Assembly: GCA_024811115.1 (NCBI GenBank)
Contig: JAKOGH010000470.1
Coordinates: 22,501-46,213, forward strand
DNA length: 23,713 nucleotides
Source of the DNA: Terana coerulea
Taxonomy: Eukaryota; Basidiomycota; Agaricomycetes; Polyporales; Phanerochaetaceae
Direction of reading: 5' to 3'
Shown: positions 9,480-19,259 of the stretch, one piece after another
Numbering within the stretch: position 1 is the first letter of the stretch
Layout: the number at the start of each line of letters is the position of its first letter
The notes under the pieces: model-generated
Database searches by the model: none
What the model saw: the letters and a program-made list of their open reading frames with translations, nothing else
What the model was told of the DNA's origin: nothing
Made by a program: the position numbers and the translations under genes

Positions 9480-10760
9480 CCTGAACAAGCTATTTACAGA
9501 CCGTCACACCCCATCTCAGACCGTGCCCTTAAGGGGTCCCTGAGGGAGTTGGGCCGGGAGTGGTATGCTGCAGCGGCGAGGGTACTTTATCTAGGAATTT
9601 GCAAGCTACTTCGCACGATAAGACGAAGGGGTGGATGATTTTCGAAAAGCGAAGCGCTCAAGCAGTCTCTTACCTCCGCCAAGGTATACTTTCTCAGTTC
9701 ATCCGGCAATAGAGGCAGGAAGGGTTACCGCTGGCATCGTTGATTTTATAAGTCGGCAACCCCATCATCGCTGCTAGGAGGCACTCATTTCCTAGATAGG
9801 TGAGCCCTCCTATCCATGTTTTCCTACGCCATCACCATGGTGCGACCTGTGGTGAAGGGGCTTGGCAATATCACAAACGAGTGCGAGCTCTCACTCGACA
9901 ACGATGACATGCCCTTGCCAACGGCCGACCAACACCCTAGGGCTTTCCTTGAATTCACTTGTCAAGTGGGCTAGGAGGGCCTTGACATGGGCAGAGTCCG
10001 ATAACGCCTCCATCGCCGGCATCGGGTTCTTGGCTGGGTCGTAAAGGGGACAGAGGTTCTCGGAAAGAATCCTCCTTGGGCAATGCCGATGGAACTCACT
10101 CCGTCAGTGGCGAGTGAGCTGGGGAGGGAGGGCAGCAGAAGAGGGCCTCAATGAGATGAAACGTCTCCTCAAGATGGGGGTGGAGTGCCATGTTCATAAA
10201 CAGAGAGCCGGCAGCTCATAGAGGCAGGGATACCTCCAAACAACCTCATGGAGTCAGGGCGGGATGTTCGCATGGTGGTGTTGAAGCTTAGCGCTAATAG
10301 TTCAGAAATAAGTAATAGCGAAAAGGTGAGTAATTCAGCAGACTTACCTTACCAACATTCTCTCGGTGCTTGCTATCCCGGTCAGAAATGGTGGGCGCTG
10401 TGAAGCGTTGCTGCCAATTCCACGGCCTTGGATTTGGGAGTTGTGGATATCATGGAATTTAGAGCCTGGTAGGTGGCAAGGATGAGCTTGAGACATCGAC
10501 CTTTGAGCGAAGTTGGTTTGGTATGAGTTGCATAATACTTTGCCTGTATAAATGATATTAGACTAGTAAAACTGATAAAGCAAGGGTTGGATAGTTACAG
10601 CGACATCCGTTAGCTTAGAGGATGCCTTGTTGGTGGCGCTGACGATGGACTCTGCATCCGTACTTCTGGCTGCCCTTACATCTCCTAAACCATCGGAGAT
10701 TTCGACAGTGAGCTCTTTGAGGGTCATGTCGGTTGTGGGGTTGCTGGACTGGGGTTGTGG
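9480..10760 (-). pseudogene. Copy 1 of an unknown spliced gene family (inverted partner of 12180-13430)
   Basis: The minus strand reads MTLKELTVEISDGLGDVRAA from 10725, then SKLTDVAVTIQPLLYQ, then KGRCLKLILATYQALNSMIS and KSKAVELAATLH. This is an amphipathic, helix-rich protein of unknown function. A clear intron lies at 10347-10294 (GTAAGT to CTATTAG, 54 nt). Coding-like DNA continues to about 9800 (SENLCPLYDPAKNPMPAMEA, HVKALLAHLTSEFKESPRVL). The alignment with copy 2 continues to about 9480, where both copies read GGTCTGTAAATAG. Stops and at least one 1-nt indel relative to copy 2 mark it as decayed. It keeps many CpGs, unlike copy 2. Plus-strand frames over this interval (9195-9638, 9862-10044, 10627-10809) are treated as antisense shadows. 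Confidence 0.65.
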
Positions 10761-11920
10761 GCTGGTTTGTAGCGCAAGCTCAGTGTATAACAGCAGTAGC
10801 CTATGTTGATATGCTGGATACCCTGAGGGGCGACCCGTGACTTCGGATAGAATACCCTAGGTAATCCACGCGCATACTGTGGGAGGTGCAGTGGCATGAG
10901 TGATGAAATGTGCATCTTGGCCGAGCATGTTCTATGTGATGACATCTTTGGCGAGTGTTCGTATATATCTGTACTAAGAGCTTGCTCAGTGGAGCACCGG
11001 GGATGGTGGTACAGAGATGTATATGTGTGCAGAGTGCAAAAAGCGGGCTAAAAGATTGGTGCAGTTAGATGCAAGGTAGCATGACAAGTAGGGAAAATAT
11101 GGCAAGGATTTGCATTTGATCTTTGTCAATGGCTGATGGGAGGCCATATTTGCTTAGAGCTGAGCTGAGCTGAGCAAACTGGGCCTTATTGTTAGCAGCA
11201 GTCTAGTCAGCAAGAGCAAGGGTTACAGTGATGTACAAACTCAACATACAAAGGTCTGTGGTTGAGGTAAGGGTTCGAGAGGTGAGTAGAGGCAGGCAGA
11301 GGGCAGCCTAGGCTCTGGCTGCATACTTGAGGCCACTGTCATGCAGTACCGCTGACCTGTTCAGCCACTCATACTTCAGCACAGACTCATCATCTTTCTT
11401 GTCACCATCCTGCTATTTAACAATGTTGGCAGCTATAGAGTAGGCTTGTCATTTAAGTCACAGAAGATATAGTAATGCCGTAAGCAATGGCTTGATTGAT
11501 CTTGCAAAAGCTTACCGAGCACTTAATGCCTGCTTTGGGTAAACACAAAAATAGGGTCAATTCAAGGGTTCACTCTTGGAGTAGTGGCATAACCAATGAA
11601 GAGCATTTTTGATGGTGCTTAAGGTTGTCTCTTGTATTAGAAACAATGACAATATATGTTCCTTACTCTCTTCCTTTATATTCTTCTTTGTTTGCTTTAT
11701 AATAAGTTTATAGCAACAGGTTATTTCTGCAAATGCTCAAGAAGATCTCAGTTATAGATATTAACTTGCGAAAGAAATGATGCACTAATACATATTTGCT
11801 TCTTTTACTATACTTATATGACCAAATCGGCAAATGGTGTTACCAGTGACACCAAACCATAAAAGCAGCAGACTAGCAAAATAGTAGGTGACTTGTGACA
11901 TAGAGCAAGAAGTGGCAAAT
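10761..11920. other. Spacer between the inverted copies, nothing identified
   Basis: This stretch holds no supported gene. It includes a short TGAGC run (11158-11175). Composition shifts here from CpG-retaining (left) to AT-rich and CpG-poor (right, from about 11400). Upstream of copy 1 the minus strand stays open from about 10850 to 10725 and may hold a further 5' part of that gene after a possible acceptor near 10850. Confidence 0.4.
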
Positions 11921-12128
11921 GAGAGCAGCAGTAAAAGTGACAGTGAAAGCGACAGTGAAAGTGGTGGCGAAAGCAGCAATAAAAGCGGTAGTGAGAGCAG
12001 TGGCGAAAGTGGCGGTGAAAGCAACGGTAAAAGTGGTGGTGAAAGTGGCGGTGAAAGCAACGGTGAAAGTGGTGGTGAAAGCAGCAGCAAAAGTGGTGGC
12101 AAAAGTGAGGGCAAGAGCAGTAGTGAGG
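11921..12128. repeat. Hexamer/dodecamer minisatellite coding Ser/Gly/Glu repeats
   Basis: About 34 imperfect units of the form AG(Y)RGYGRHGAR repeat on a 6-bp and 12-bp period (for example AGTGGCGGTGAAAGCAACGG). In one plus frame they encode a SGES/SGGESNGKS-type run inside a 96-codon frame (11888-12178). In the next frame they encode a Val/Ala/Lys run. Because several frames stay open, the open frames probably follow from the repeat and do not prove a protein. Confidence 0.85.
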
Positions 12129-12179
12129 CTTTTGGATATTCAAAACAAAGAGAACCACATCTTTTGTGGGCTTCTTGAT

Positions 12180-13430
12180 AGACACAGTCTGGTCATTCTT
12201 GCAATAACTTGTGGATGGAAGCAAGATTGAGTGTGAAGACAGCCAGATGTATGAACTTGAAGTTTATTATCTATGCCCCCAACAACGCATCCACTAAGCT
12301 GATGGCTATCACTGTAACCATTCAACCTATGCTTTATCAGTGTTACTAGTCTAAGATCATTTATACAGGCAATCTATTCTACAACTCGTATCAAATTGAC
12401 TCACTCAATGGTCGTATATCTTAAGCTTATCCTTGCTACCTATGAGGTTCTAAAGTTTATAATATCCACAACTCCCAAATTCAATGCAACAGAAGTTGCA
12501 GCAATGCTCGCAATGTCCACTATTTCTGCCCGGGATAGCAAGCATGGAGGAAATGTTGGTAATGTAAATCCACTGAATTACTTATCTTTTTGCTATTACT
12601 TATTTCTAAACTACTAGCGCCAAGCTTCAACACCATCATGCAAGCCCTACCTGACTCCATGAGGTTGCCGAGGCATCCCTGCCTTTATAGGCTGCTGGCT
12701 TGCTATTTACAAATATGCTGCTCAACTCCCATCTTAAAAGACATTTCATTTCATTTGAGGCCCTCCTCCCACCGCCTAGCTACAGCTCTCTCTTTAGCTC
12801 ACTTGCCGGCTGATAGAGAGTGCTCTACCAGCATCATTCATGGTGAATTCTTTCCTAAAAACCTCTGTTGCCTCTACGACTTCGGCTGAGAACCCTGGTG
12901 CTGGCAATGGAGAAGTTATTGAATGCCACCTATATCAAGGCCCTCCTAACTCACTTGATAAGCAAATTCAAGGAGAGCCCTCAAGTATTGCTTGCCACTA
13001 GCAAGAGCATGTCACCATTGTTGAGCAAGAGCTTGGATGTGTTTGTGATATTGCCAAGTCCCTTCACCATAGATTGCACAATAGTAATACTACAGGAAGT
13101 ATGAGCAGGAGACTCACCTATCCTAGAGGCAAGTGCCTCCTAGTGGTGGTGATCGGATTGCTGATGTATAGCATTAATGATGCCAGTGGTAACCTTTTTG
13201 CTTATACTGTCACATGAACTAAGAAAGCATATCATATAGAGCTAAGAGACTGCTTGAGCATGTTGCTTTCTTGGAAATTATCCACTCCTTCATCTTATCA
13301 TATAAAATAGCTCATAAATTTCTAGAACAAGTACTCTTGCCACTATAGCAAACCACTCCCAGTCCAACTCCTGCAGGAACCTCTAATAGTGGAGCCTGAA
13401 ATAGGGTGCAGCGGTCTGTAAATAGTTCTA
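12180..13430 (+). pseudogene. Copy 2 of the unknown spliced gene family (inverted partner of 9480-10760)
   Basis: Collinear with the reverse complement of 10760-9480. Matching blocks include GCATCCACTAAGCTGATGGC, TCATTTATACAGGC, ATCCACAACTCCCAAATTC, GACTCCATGAGGTTG and TTTGTGATATTGCCAAG. The intron equivalent is at 12564-12617, also 54 nt, but its donor has changed from GTAAGT to GTAAAT. Coding-like remnants include KFNATEVAAMLAMSTISARD, ENPGAGNGEVIE and EQELGCVCDIAKSLHHRLHN. Several frames are needed, so it is a relic. Differences from copy 1 are dominated by CpG to TpG or CpA. It starts about 50 bp after the minisatellite. Confidence 0.65.
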
Positions 13431-15324
13431 TTCAAGTTCAGTTTATGTGGTTATATTGCTGTTTCAAGTCTATACATGCATATCTCATGCTTGTAGTATC
13501 TAAAACCACATTCTGAAGATATACCAAGTAAGCTCAGTGTTGTGCTCAGGCTTAGAAAGTTAGACAGTGCGCTTATGCAAGCACACATCCTACTTAAACA
13601 ATAGTAACTTTCAAATTAGGAACATTACAGTCAAAAGAGCCACTTGACCAGAATTGCACGGCTGACGAGCTAACATAAAACCATCAACTGCTCTTGACGC
13701 TAAATGCACAAAATCACAACTATAGCAACATACTATATTTGTGACTTAAAGAGTTGTGTTGAAATTTGTAAGCTGGTCATTTCAGTCTGCCAAGGCTGTC
13801 TCTCACCACCTTGCTCTTATAATAGCCAAACCAATATTCAATTGCTCCCAGAAGATATCAGGAAGTGCAGATTTCTGGAGTGTCTTTTAGCAATGCCTAG
13901 CTGCCGCTCTTTATTTTGTGCATTGGATACACCCTGGTTGTGCGTGGTGCTGCTTGCAGGCTGTGTTTTCAAGGCTAGCGTAGCATTTAGAAATGTTCAG
14001 TCACACCACTGTCATAATTTGCATTTAATATTAGGTTCTCTCACATTTCTCAGCTTCAATAGCACTTTGAAAAGTAATGTTTTTGCTCATGTGCCGTTTG
14101 CCCTGTAATGACTACAGAGTTGCACTCATCTCTAAACTACTTGCAAGGTGCTCTGTGCACTAACCAATGGCACTAGGCATACCCAAAGGAAGCTGCCCTT
14201 CAAAACTCCAACAGCAAGATGGTGTAAGTTAAGTCTGGGCGGGAGAGGTGTTGCATAGAACTACGGAGTGGCTGGTGTTATGAGAGCTCTAATAAATGAG
14301 CAGTGTTATGCTATAGTGCATCGCAATATTGATACATACATTTTGAAGCTTATGCAACATCATAGTTCTCATTAACTTTACCATATCATCTCTAGGACTC
14401 AAAGTAGCACTTCACTGGCTATAACTCAGCTCAGGTATGAGATGTTGAAGCTGTATCATCTCCCTTGAGGAGTTATTGGGCAATTTAGATGACGAAGTTT
14501 AGATACTGGGACATCATTGGCTAAATCACACCTCCTGCTGTATTTCTGCCAAGTTTTTGCTCATTGTGAACAACTACTTGCCAATGTTCAAAACTACATA
14601 TGATGCAGTCACTGGAATTTACACTCTATATGCACATCGCCTCTCCAAGGTGCTGTATAGCAAGCAGCAATCATTCTGCGGCTGTGTATTCTGGACAATC
14701 TCAATACATATGCCACTCTCCATCATTACAATCAAAATGAATGAAAATGACAAAAATGTCTTACTTGGATTAGTAATATTGCACATAGTCTTGTTGGACT
14801 TTTCATGACTTTTTATATTTTTGGTCTCTCTCACCTGTCTTTTGTCTTTTAAACCCAGGTCTTTTGGGTCTTGTCACAAGACTGAGTATGTCTTTTGAGC
14901 AATGTGAAGTTGATGTAGAGCAGAGTGAGAAGGAGCATTAACACTTCATAATGACCATTGCATATGCACGGCTCTTCCCAAAATGGTAATTAGCATCTTT
15001 CAGATCTAATATAACCAAACAGGCCCAAAGTCGTTGCCTTTGGCACTGAGCTCCGCCCTATTTTTGTATCTTCATCAAGCTTAAACCTTGGGTTAATATT
15101 GATGAAGCTTATGGGTTCTAAGATGTAGAATGAGCATGTATGCAAGAAATCGAGCGTAGAATTAGATCTCTCAGTTTTGAGGGGTGTTGCATATAAAGCT
15201 TAAGAATGAAAAGTGCTCTGAGCTAACCAACTGCAAAAGCTTGCATTGACACAGGTTCTATTACTTTAAGACTAAATTAGTACTGTTAGAATGTATTTAA
15301 ACAAGTTCTATGTTTTACTGAATA
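13431..15324. other. AT-rich stretch, no recognised gene
   Basis: The longest frame is 13704-14108 (+, 134 codons). It is Cys-, Leu- and Ser-rich with no domain or family that I recognise, and it lies in CpG-depleted DNA where long chance frames are expected. A second frame, 14557-14808 (+, 83 codons), contains a hydrophobic C-terminal stretch (NVLLGLVILHIVLLDF) that could be read as membrane-spanning, but nothing else supports it. Neither is called as a gene. Confidence 0.4.
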
Positions 15325-15528
15325 CTAAAATGCAATCTCATGTGAGTAGTGATCAGCATACATATTGACATGGAATGCCTGGAACATGTCGAGGGTGTTT
15401 AAAAACTCTAACTCTGGAGGTACAAAATTCTTCCAAAACACCGCCAGCAAATGTGCCCTTTGTACAATAGTGTTAATGTCATAAATTTCCCTCAGCGCTA
15501 GTCCACAGTGCTTAAAGTGTAACATCAA
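15325..15528 (-). other. Open frame abutting LTR-like copy B, unknown
   Basis: A 67-codon minus-strand frame contains AHLLAVFWKNFVPPELEFLN and TLDMFQAFHVNMYADHY. It reads more like a decayed protein segment than noise, possibly part of a transposase that the LTR interrupted. I cannot assign a family. Its first codons overlap the 5' edge of LTR copy B, so the start is not original. Confidence 0.25.
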
Positions 15529-15990
15529 GTTGTGGGACTTGTCACCAAGTCATCACATGGTGTTATAAGATGCTAGATCAGTTTGCCATATGCTTGTTGC
15601 ATGGGCATCAGGGATATGCCTTATACAGATGTAGGATCCAGGACTCTGGTCTAGATCTGTTCTGGACTATGACATCACAGACTGATAGTGTACAGTAGCT
15701 CAATTAGGACATCTAAATTGTATTGATGTTAGCATACTAGCTAGGTTAGATCTGATAAGGGAGTTAGAGCAGTGGTATGCTCTGGAGCCTTAGTCAGACG
15801 TCACCTGACTGTATCAGTCAGCATGTGGTATTGGAGGTCTTAGATAGTGTCTGGGGTCCTCTACACATGTATATAAGGAGGCTGGTCTGTGGTCTAAACC
15901 CCTGACTCAACAACATCGTTGATTCATATCCACTCTACTAGCTCTTTCAAATCCCTCTGCTTTCCCCACCTCTTTCAAGTCATCCCAGCA
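15477..15990 (+). mobile_element. LTR-like element, copy B (plus orientation)
   Basis: Starts TGTCATAAATTTCCC and ends CCCAGCA, which gives the canonical TG...CA ends (514 bp). The TATA box is at 15870-15876 (ACACATGTATATAAGG). It is followed by GGTGAGTATTGTAGTTTTG and then TGATAGCGCTACC, which resembles a primer-binding site for initiator Met tRNA. That similarity is from memory and unverified. It precedes a copia pol relic, but it differs in length and sequence from that element's 3' LTR (18164-18383). It may therefore belong to a separate insertion. CpGs present in copy A are often TpG or CpA here. Confidence 0.75.
15870..15876 (+). promoter_or_regulatory. TATA box of LTR copy B
   Basis: TATATAA within ACACATGTATATAAGG is conserved in copy A, where it lies on the minus strand at 7365-7359. 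It sits about 115 bp before the 3' end of the LTR, a plausible spacing for initiation in the R region. Confidence 0.6.
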
Positions 15991-16744
15991 GGTGAGTATT
16001 GTAGTTTTGTGATAGCGCTACCATCTAAATGGCAAGCTGCACCTTGTTCTAATCTTCCTTCTGCCAAAAGAGACTGAGTGGGTTGAACAATGGTTCAACT
16101 CTTAAGCTCACTGTTAGGCGTAGCCTGAGTCCACCTTGCTATGAGGCAATACCACTGGTAGAAAATCTGCAGGTACTGGCACCACCAGTTATCCCTACCA
16201 GGCCACAGTGTAGTACTCACAGATGGAGGATCTCAGTCAGAAATCTAAGCTCATGTACAACTAGTCACAAGCACCGTTATGAAGTTTTAGGTGCTGATAG
16301 AGATATCTGTAGTTGGGAAAAGCAGACTGGCCAAACCAAGCCTACCAAAATTAGCTCCTGAGGATGTGGTCAGTCCAGCAAGCAGTCCAATTGTGTCCTC
16401 GACACACATCCCGCAAGCCTCTTTTACATCCAAATAGCTCAAACCTATTCTGAATATCATTGAGCCCACTGAGAACATCAGAGGCAAAAGCCCGGTGTTA
16501 GATGAAGTACTGGCAAGACTGTATCAGAAAGGAAAAGTAAAATTTACAATTATTTGCTTGCCTAAGCAGTTAATCCTGACACAACAAAGTTTTTGGTCCA
16601 AGACTGAACTTTACATGGGATAAACTGCCTGCCTGCAAATTAGCAAATAAAATAGTGTGCTGTATGCAAAGACGTGCTTGATGTATTAAGCAAAAGAAGT
16701 GTGTTTGAACTTGCCCAGCAGTCAAAAGCATGTCACCAAAAACC
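15991..16744. other. Degraded region between LTR copy B and copia pol
   Basis: No gag, protease or integrase motif (CCHC knuckle, DTG, HHCC, DD35E) could be read. A 92-codon frame (16083-16361) begins shortly after the leader and has a Ser/Pro-rich composition like the linker between integrase and reverse transcriptase in copia polyproteins. This is weak evidence only. Confidence 0.35.
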
Positions 16745-18116
16745 AATGAGTTTTTGATGAAAAGTCAGATAGCCGAAAGAAAGCACGACTTGTAGCTTGC
16801 AGCTTCTTTCAAATTGAGGTATCAACTATGACAAAATCTTCTCTTTAGTCATACAGTTTGAAACTGTTAGATTTGTACTTGCTCTTTGCAGCGCTCAAGG
16901 CTTTTTCCTCACTAGCCTCAATGTGTGCAACACACATTTGTATAAATTGTTAGATGATGAAATCTACATGCACAACCCAACGGCTTTCTTGCTCAAGGGA
17001 AAAATCACATAGTGCTTTGTCTTTATCACACCCTTTACAGGCTTAAGGAGATAGGACTGTCCTGGTGGAAAGCCCTTAACAAGTCCATGGCTGAGCTAAA
17101 TTTCAAAAACTGAAGTCCAATGCTGGCGATATGTCGAAAGCACAGGCAATAACATAGTCATTGCTGTAGCTTATGTTAACAATGCTATATTTGCTAGATG
17201 TAGCAAGGCACAAGTACTTCAAAAAAGGAGTCCTTCATGCAACAGTAGGAGTGTTGCGACATAGGCAACGTAAAGGAATTTCTGCACATGCATATACAAT
17301 AAGTTGGCAACAAGATTGTAATTAATCAGTGCACCTATCTCGACAAAGTACTCGAACACTGCAGTCAGACCAATGGCAAAATGGCAAAACTCCGCTTTCT
17401 GAGGGTTATATCTCTCAACTGAATGAAGGAGAGCTTAACAAAGCTCACCAGAGCCACTTCCAAATTGTAATTGTCTCATTTCTTTATATCATGCTCAGTA
17501 TATAGTCAAACATCGTGTATGCTGTCACAAAGCTCACACAGTTCAGCGCGAACCTGTTTGAAGACCATCTGAACAGAGTGCTGTATATCTGCTGCTACCT
17601 GTCAGGCACTCAGAACTACACTCTTGAGTATGACGGCTCTTCTGAGTTAGGCTTGGTGGCATACACTAACGCATATTGGGCAACTGCTTCCTACTGTTGC
17701 TCTCACACTGGCTTTCTGCTAATGCTTGCAAAAGGAGTCTTTAACTGTAGCTCTTTCATACAAAAGTCTGCAGCAATATTGACTAAAGATGCCAAGCATG
17801 TAACACTTAGCAACTGCTTTCAAAGTCATGCAGATTTGAAACATCTTCTTTGAACTTAGTTACAACTTCAAAAAGTATCCATCTGCAAAGACAACCAGGG
17901 CGCTCTATTTATTTCAAAATACTCCATCACCAAAAGTGCACTAAGCACATTGACATTTGCTACCACCACATTTGTGATATCATTGAAGCTGGCCACCTCA
18001 AAGTCCTCTTTGTACCTGGCATTGACAATTCTGCAGATATCTCTACCAAGAATCTGGACTGGGTTAAGATAAAGAAGTTCCAACTTATGCTTGGACTTTG
18101 CATTGCTGCTAATTAG
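16745..18116 (+). pseudogene. pol: Ty1/copia pol relic: reverse transcriptase and RNase H, 5'-truncated
   Basis: Reading across frames in order gives: WVFDEKSDSRKKARLVACSF, then INYDKIFSLVIQFETVRFVL (RT fingers/palm entry), then VLCLYHTLYRLKEIGLSWWK, then AVAYVNNAIFA at the catalytic position, then the RNase H part. RNase H begins NIVYAVTKLTQFSANLFEDH (from about 17506) and continues LGLVAYTNAYWAT and SSFIQKSAAILT. The C-terminal KCTKHIDICYHHICDIIEAG and VPGIDNSADISTK end at TAG 18114-18116. These blocks match the copia order RT then RH. The catalytic YVDD is YVNN (AAC AAT at 17178-17183), and the RNase H Asp positions in YTNAYWA are altered. Stops and frameshifts are frequent (for example TAG in the stretch before 17505). 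Gag and integrase are absent. Confidence 0.9.
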
Positions 18117-18151
18117 TGTGACTAAACCAATGTAAGCAATATGCTGTGCTA

Positions 18152-18163
18152 GGTTAGGAGGAG
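18152..18163 (+). other. Polypurine tract preceding the 3' LTR
   Basis: GGTTAGGAGGAG directly before TG of the LTR has the position and composition of a copia plus-strand primer site, though its TT breaks the purine run. Confidence 0.6.
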
Positions 18164-18383
18164 TGTTGAGTCAGATAGATCCTGAAAGTGCTCTGCACAC
18201 ATCTTTTCTATTGTTCTATCAGGCTCTACCATGACAATCTCTATTGTCTATTGTTCTGGTATCTATTTGTGTTTATTTGTAGTATAGCCACTCTATATTA
18301 TATATAAAGCAGCTCTCTGTGCCATATCTAATAAGACTCTTACAACTTTCAACTCTACTAATGCATGTATAAACCAGCCTACA
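18164..18383 (+). mobile_element. 3' LTR of the copia relic
   Basis: A 220-bp segment starts TGTTGAGTCAG immediately after the polypurine tract and ends CAGCCTACA. It carries a TATA box (18301-18307, TATATAAAGC) and lies 48 bp after the pol stop, which is standard copia geometry. It is followed by GGTGAGTG, like the three copies of the other LTR family. No matching 5' LTR of this sequence was found in the window, in agreement with 5' truncation. Confidence 0.75.
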
Positions 18384-19259
18384 GGTGAGTGACCATTCTA
18401 GCTTCCTCTAAGCCTTGGTAGAAGTATACGCTGCTGCATGCACTGCATTCTATATTCAGAAAGATATATCACAGTAAATATAGACGTAGTTATTAGCTTG
18501 CTTATCAAGAAACCCCATTCTTGCCTAGCATGCAACTCATGTAGGTTTTCAGTGGAAAAGAGAGAAAAAACTAAACAGTCAATGTTGCACTTGATAAAGA
18601 AGCCTGCTATAACCACTTTTGAGGATGCTGTTACTGTAAGTTTCAGAGGAGACTTCAATATCAACTCTGGCAGAAGGTACAGCACCTAGGGCAGAGCTCA
18701 AACCATGACAATGCAAGCCTGTGCAATGGTCCTAAGGCATACTTGGCATCACCTCCAGAGCTATGAGTGACATATCTGACCTCGACCTTGCACTCAGCAT
18801 AGTGTTGCCGCAGAGTAGAGTTAGAGCCATTCAAAGTCGTTAGCATGTTCGGCTTGCCGCATTGGAGTGCTTTGGAGTGCCATGACACTAGAGGCACCAC
18901 CAACTTTTAGGCTAGCAAAAAGTGCAGAATAATTGTAGGAAAGTCGGAATTTTTATGAGAAACCTGCCATATATGGTAGTAATTGCATCGCGTAATGAGT
19001 AGGCAGTCTGACTTTCCAATTGTCTACAAGTCAGAAAGTGCCCAGTGCAAAGGCAAGACTCTAAGATCATTAAGGTCACCTTGGAGTAGGTGGTGCTCAA
19101 GCATCCACCGAAATACGGTACATTTACGCAGGACTGTGTCATGGGCCTTTGCTTGCAGAGTAAGTTTAGAAACCCCTTATATATAGAAGATTCTGTGCAG
19201 AAAGTGCACAATATTTGTAGAGCAATGAATTAATGCTGTCTACAATAGCTAGGCCACTT
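18384..19259. other. Stretch without a recognised gene
   Basis: Frames at 18438-18689 (+) and 18912-19211 (-) have no recognisable domain. The plus frame contains SFRGDFNINSGRRYST near its end, which looks protein-like but matches nothing that I can name. Confidence 0.35.

Noticed and set aside
9195..9638. 147-codon plus-strand frame
   Set aside because: Much of it (from about 9480) is antisense to sequence that is conserved between the two inverted copies in the other orientation, and the frame is not kept in copy 2.
11888..12230. Overlapping Ser/Glu-rich and Val/Ala/Lys-rich frames as a secreted or nuclear protein
   Set aside because: Open frames on both strands and in three phases are a direct consequence of the 6-bp repeat; no start context, introns or conserved ends support a gene.
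13704..14108. 134-codon frame as a novel cysteine-rich protein
   Set aside because: It sits in AT-rich, CpG-depleted DNA among many chance frames, shows no signal peptide, domain or spacing of Cys, and has no supporting splice or promoter signals.
15477..18383. One complete copia element with copy B as its 5' LTR
   Set aside because: Copy B (514 bp) and the 3' LTR (220 bp) differ in length and most of their sequence, and no gag or integrase lies between them; a truncated element beside an unrelated LTR is simpler. Faint similarity at the TATA region leaves some doubt.
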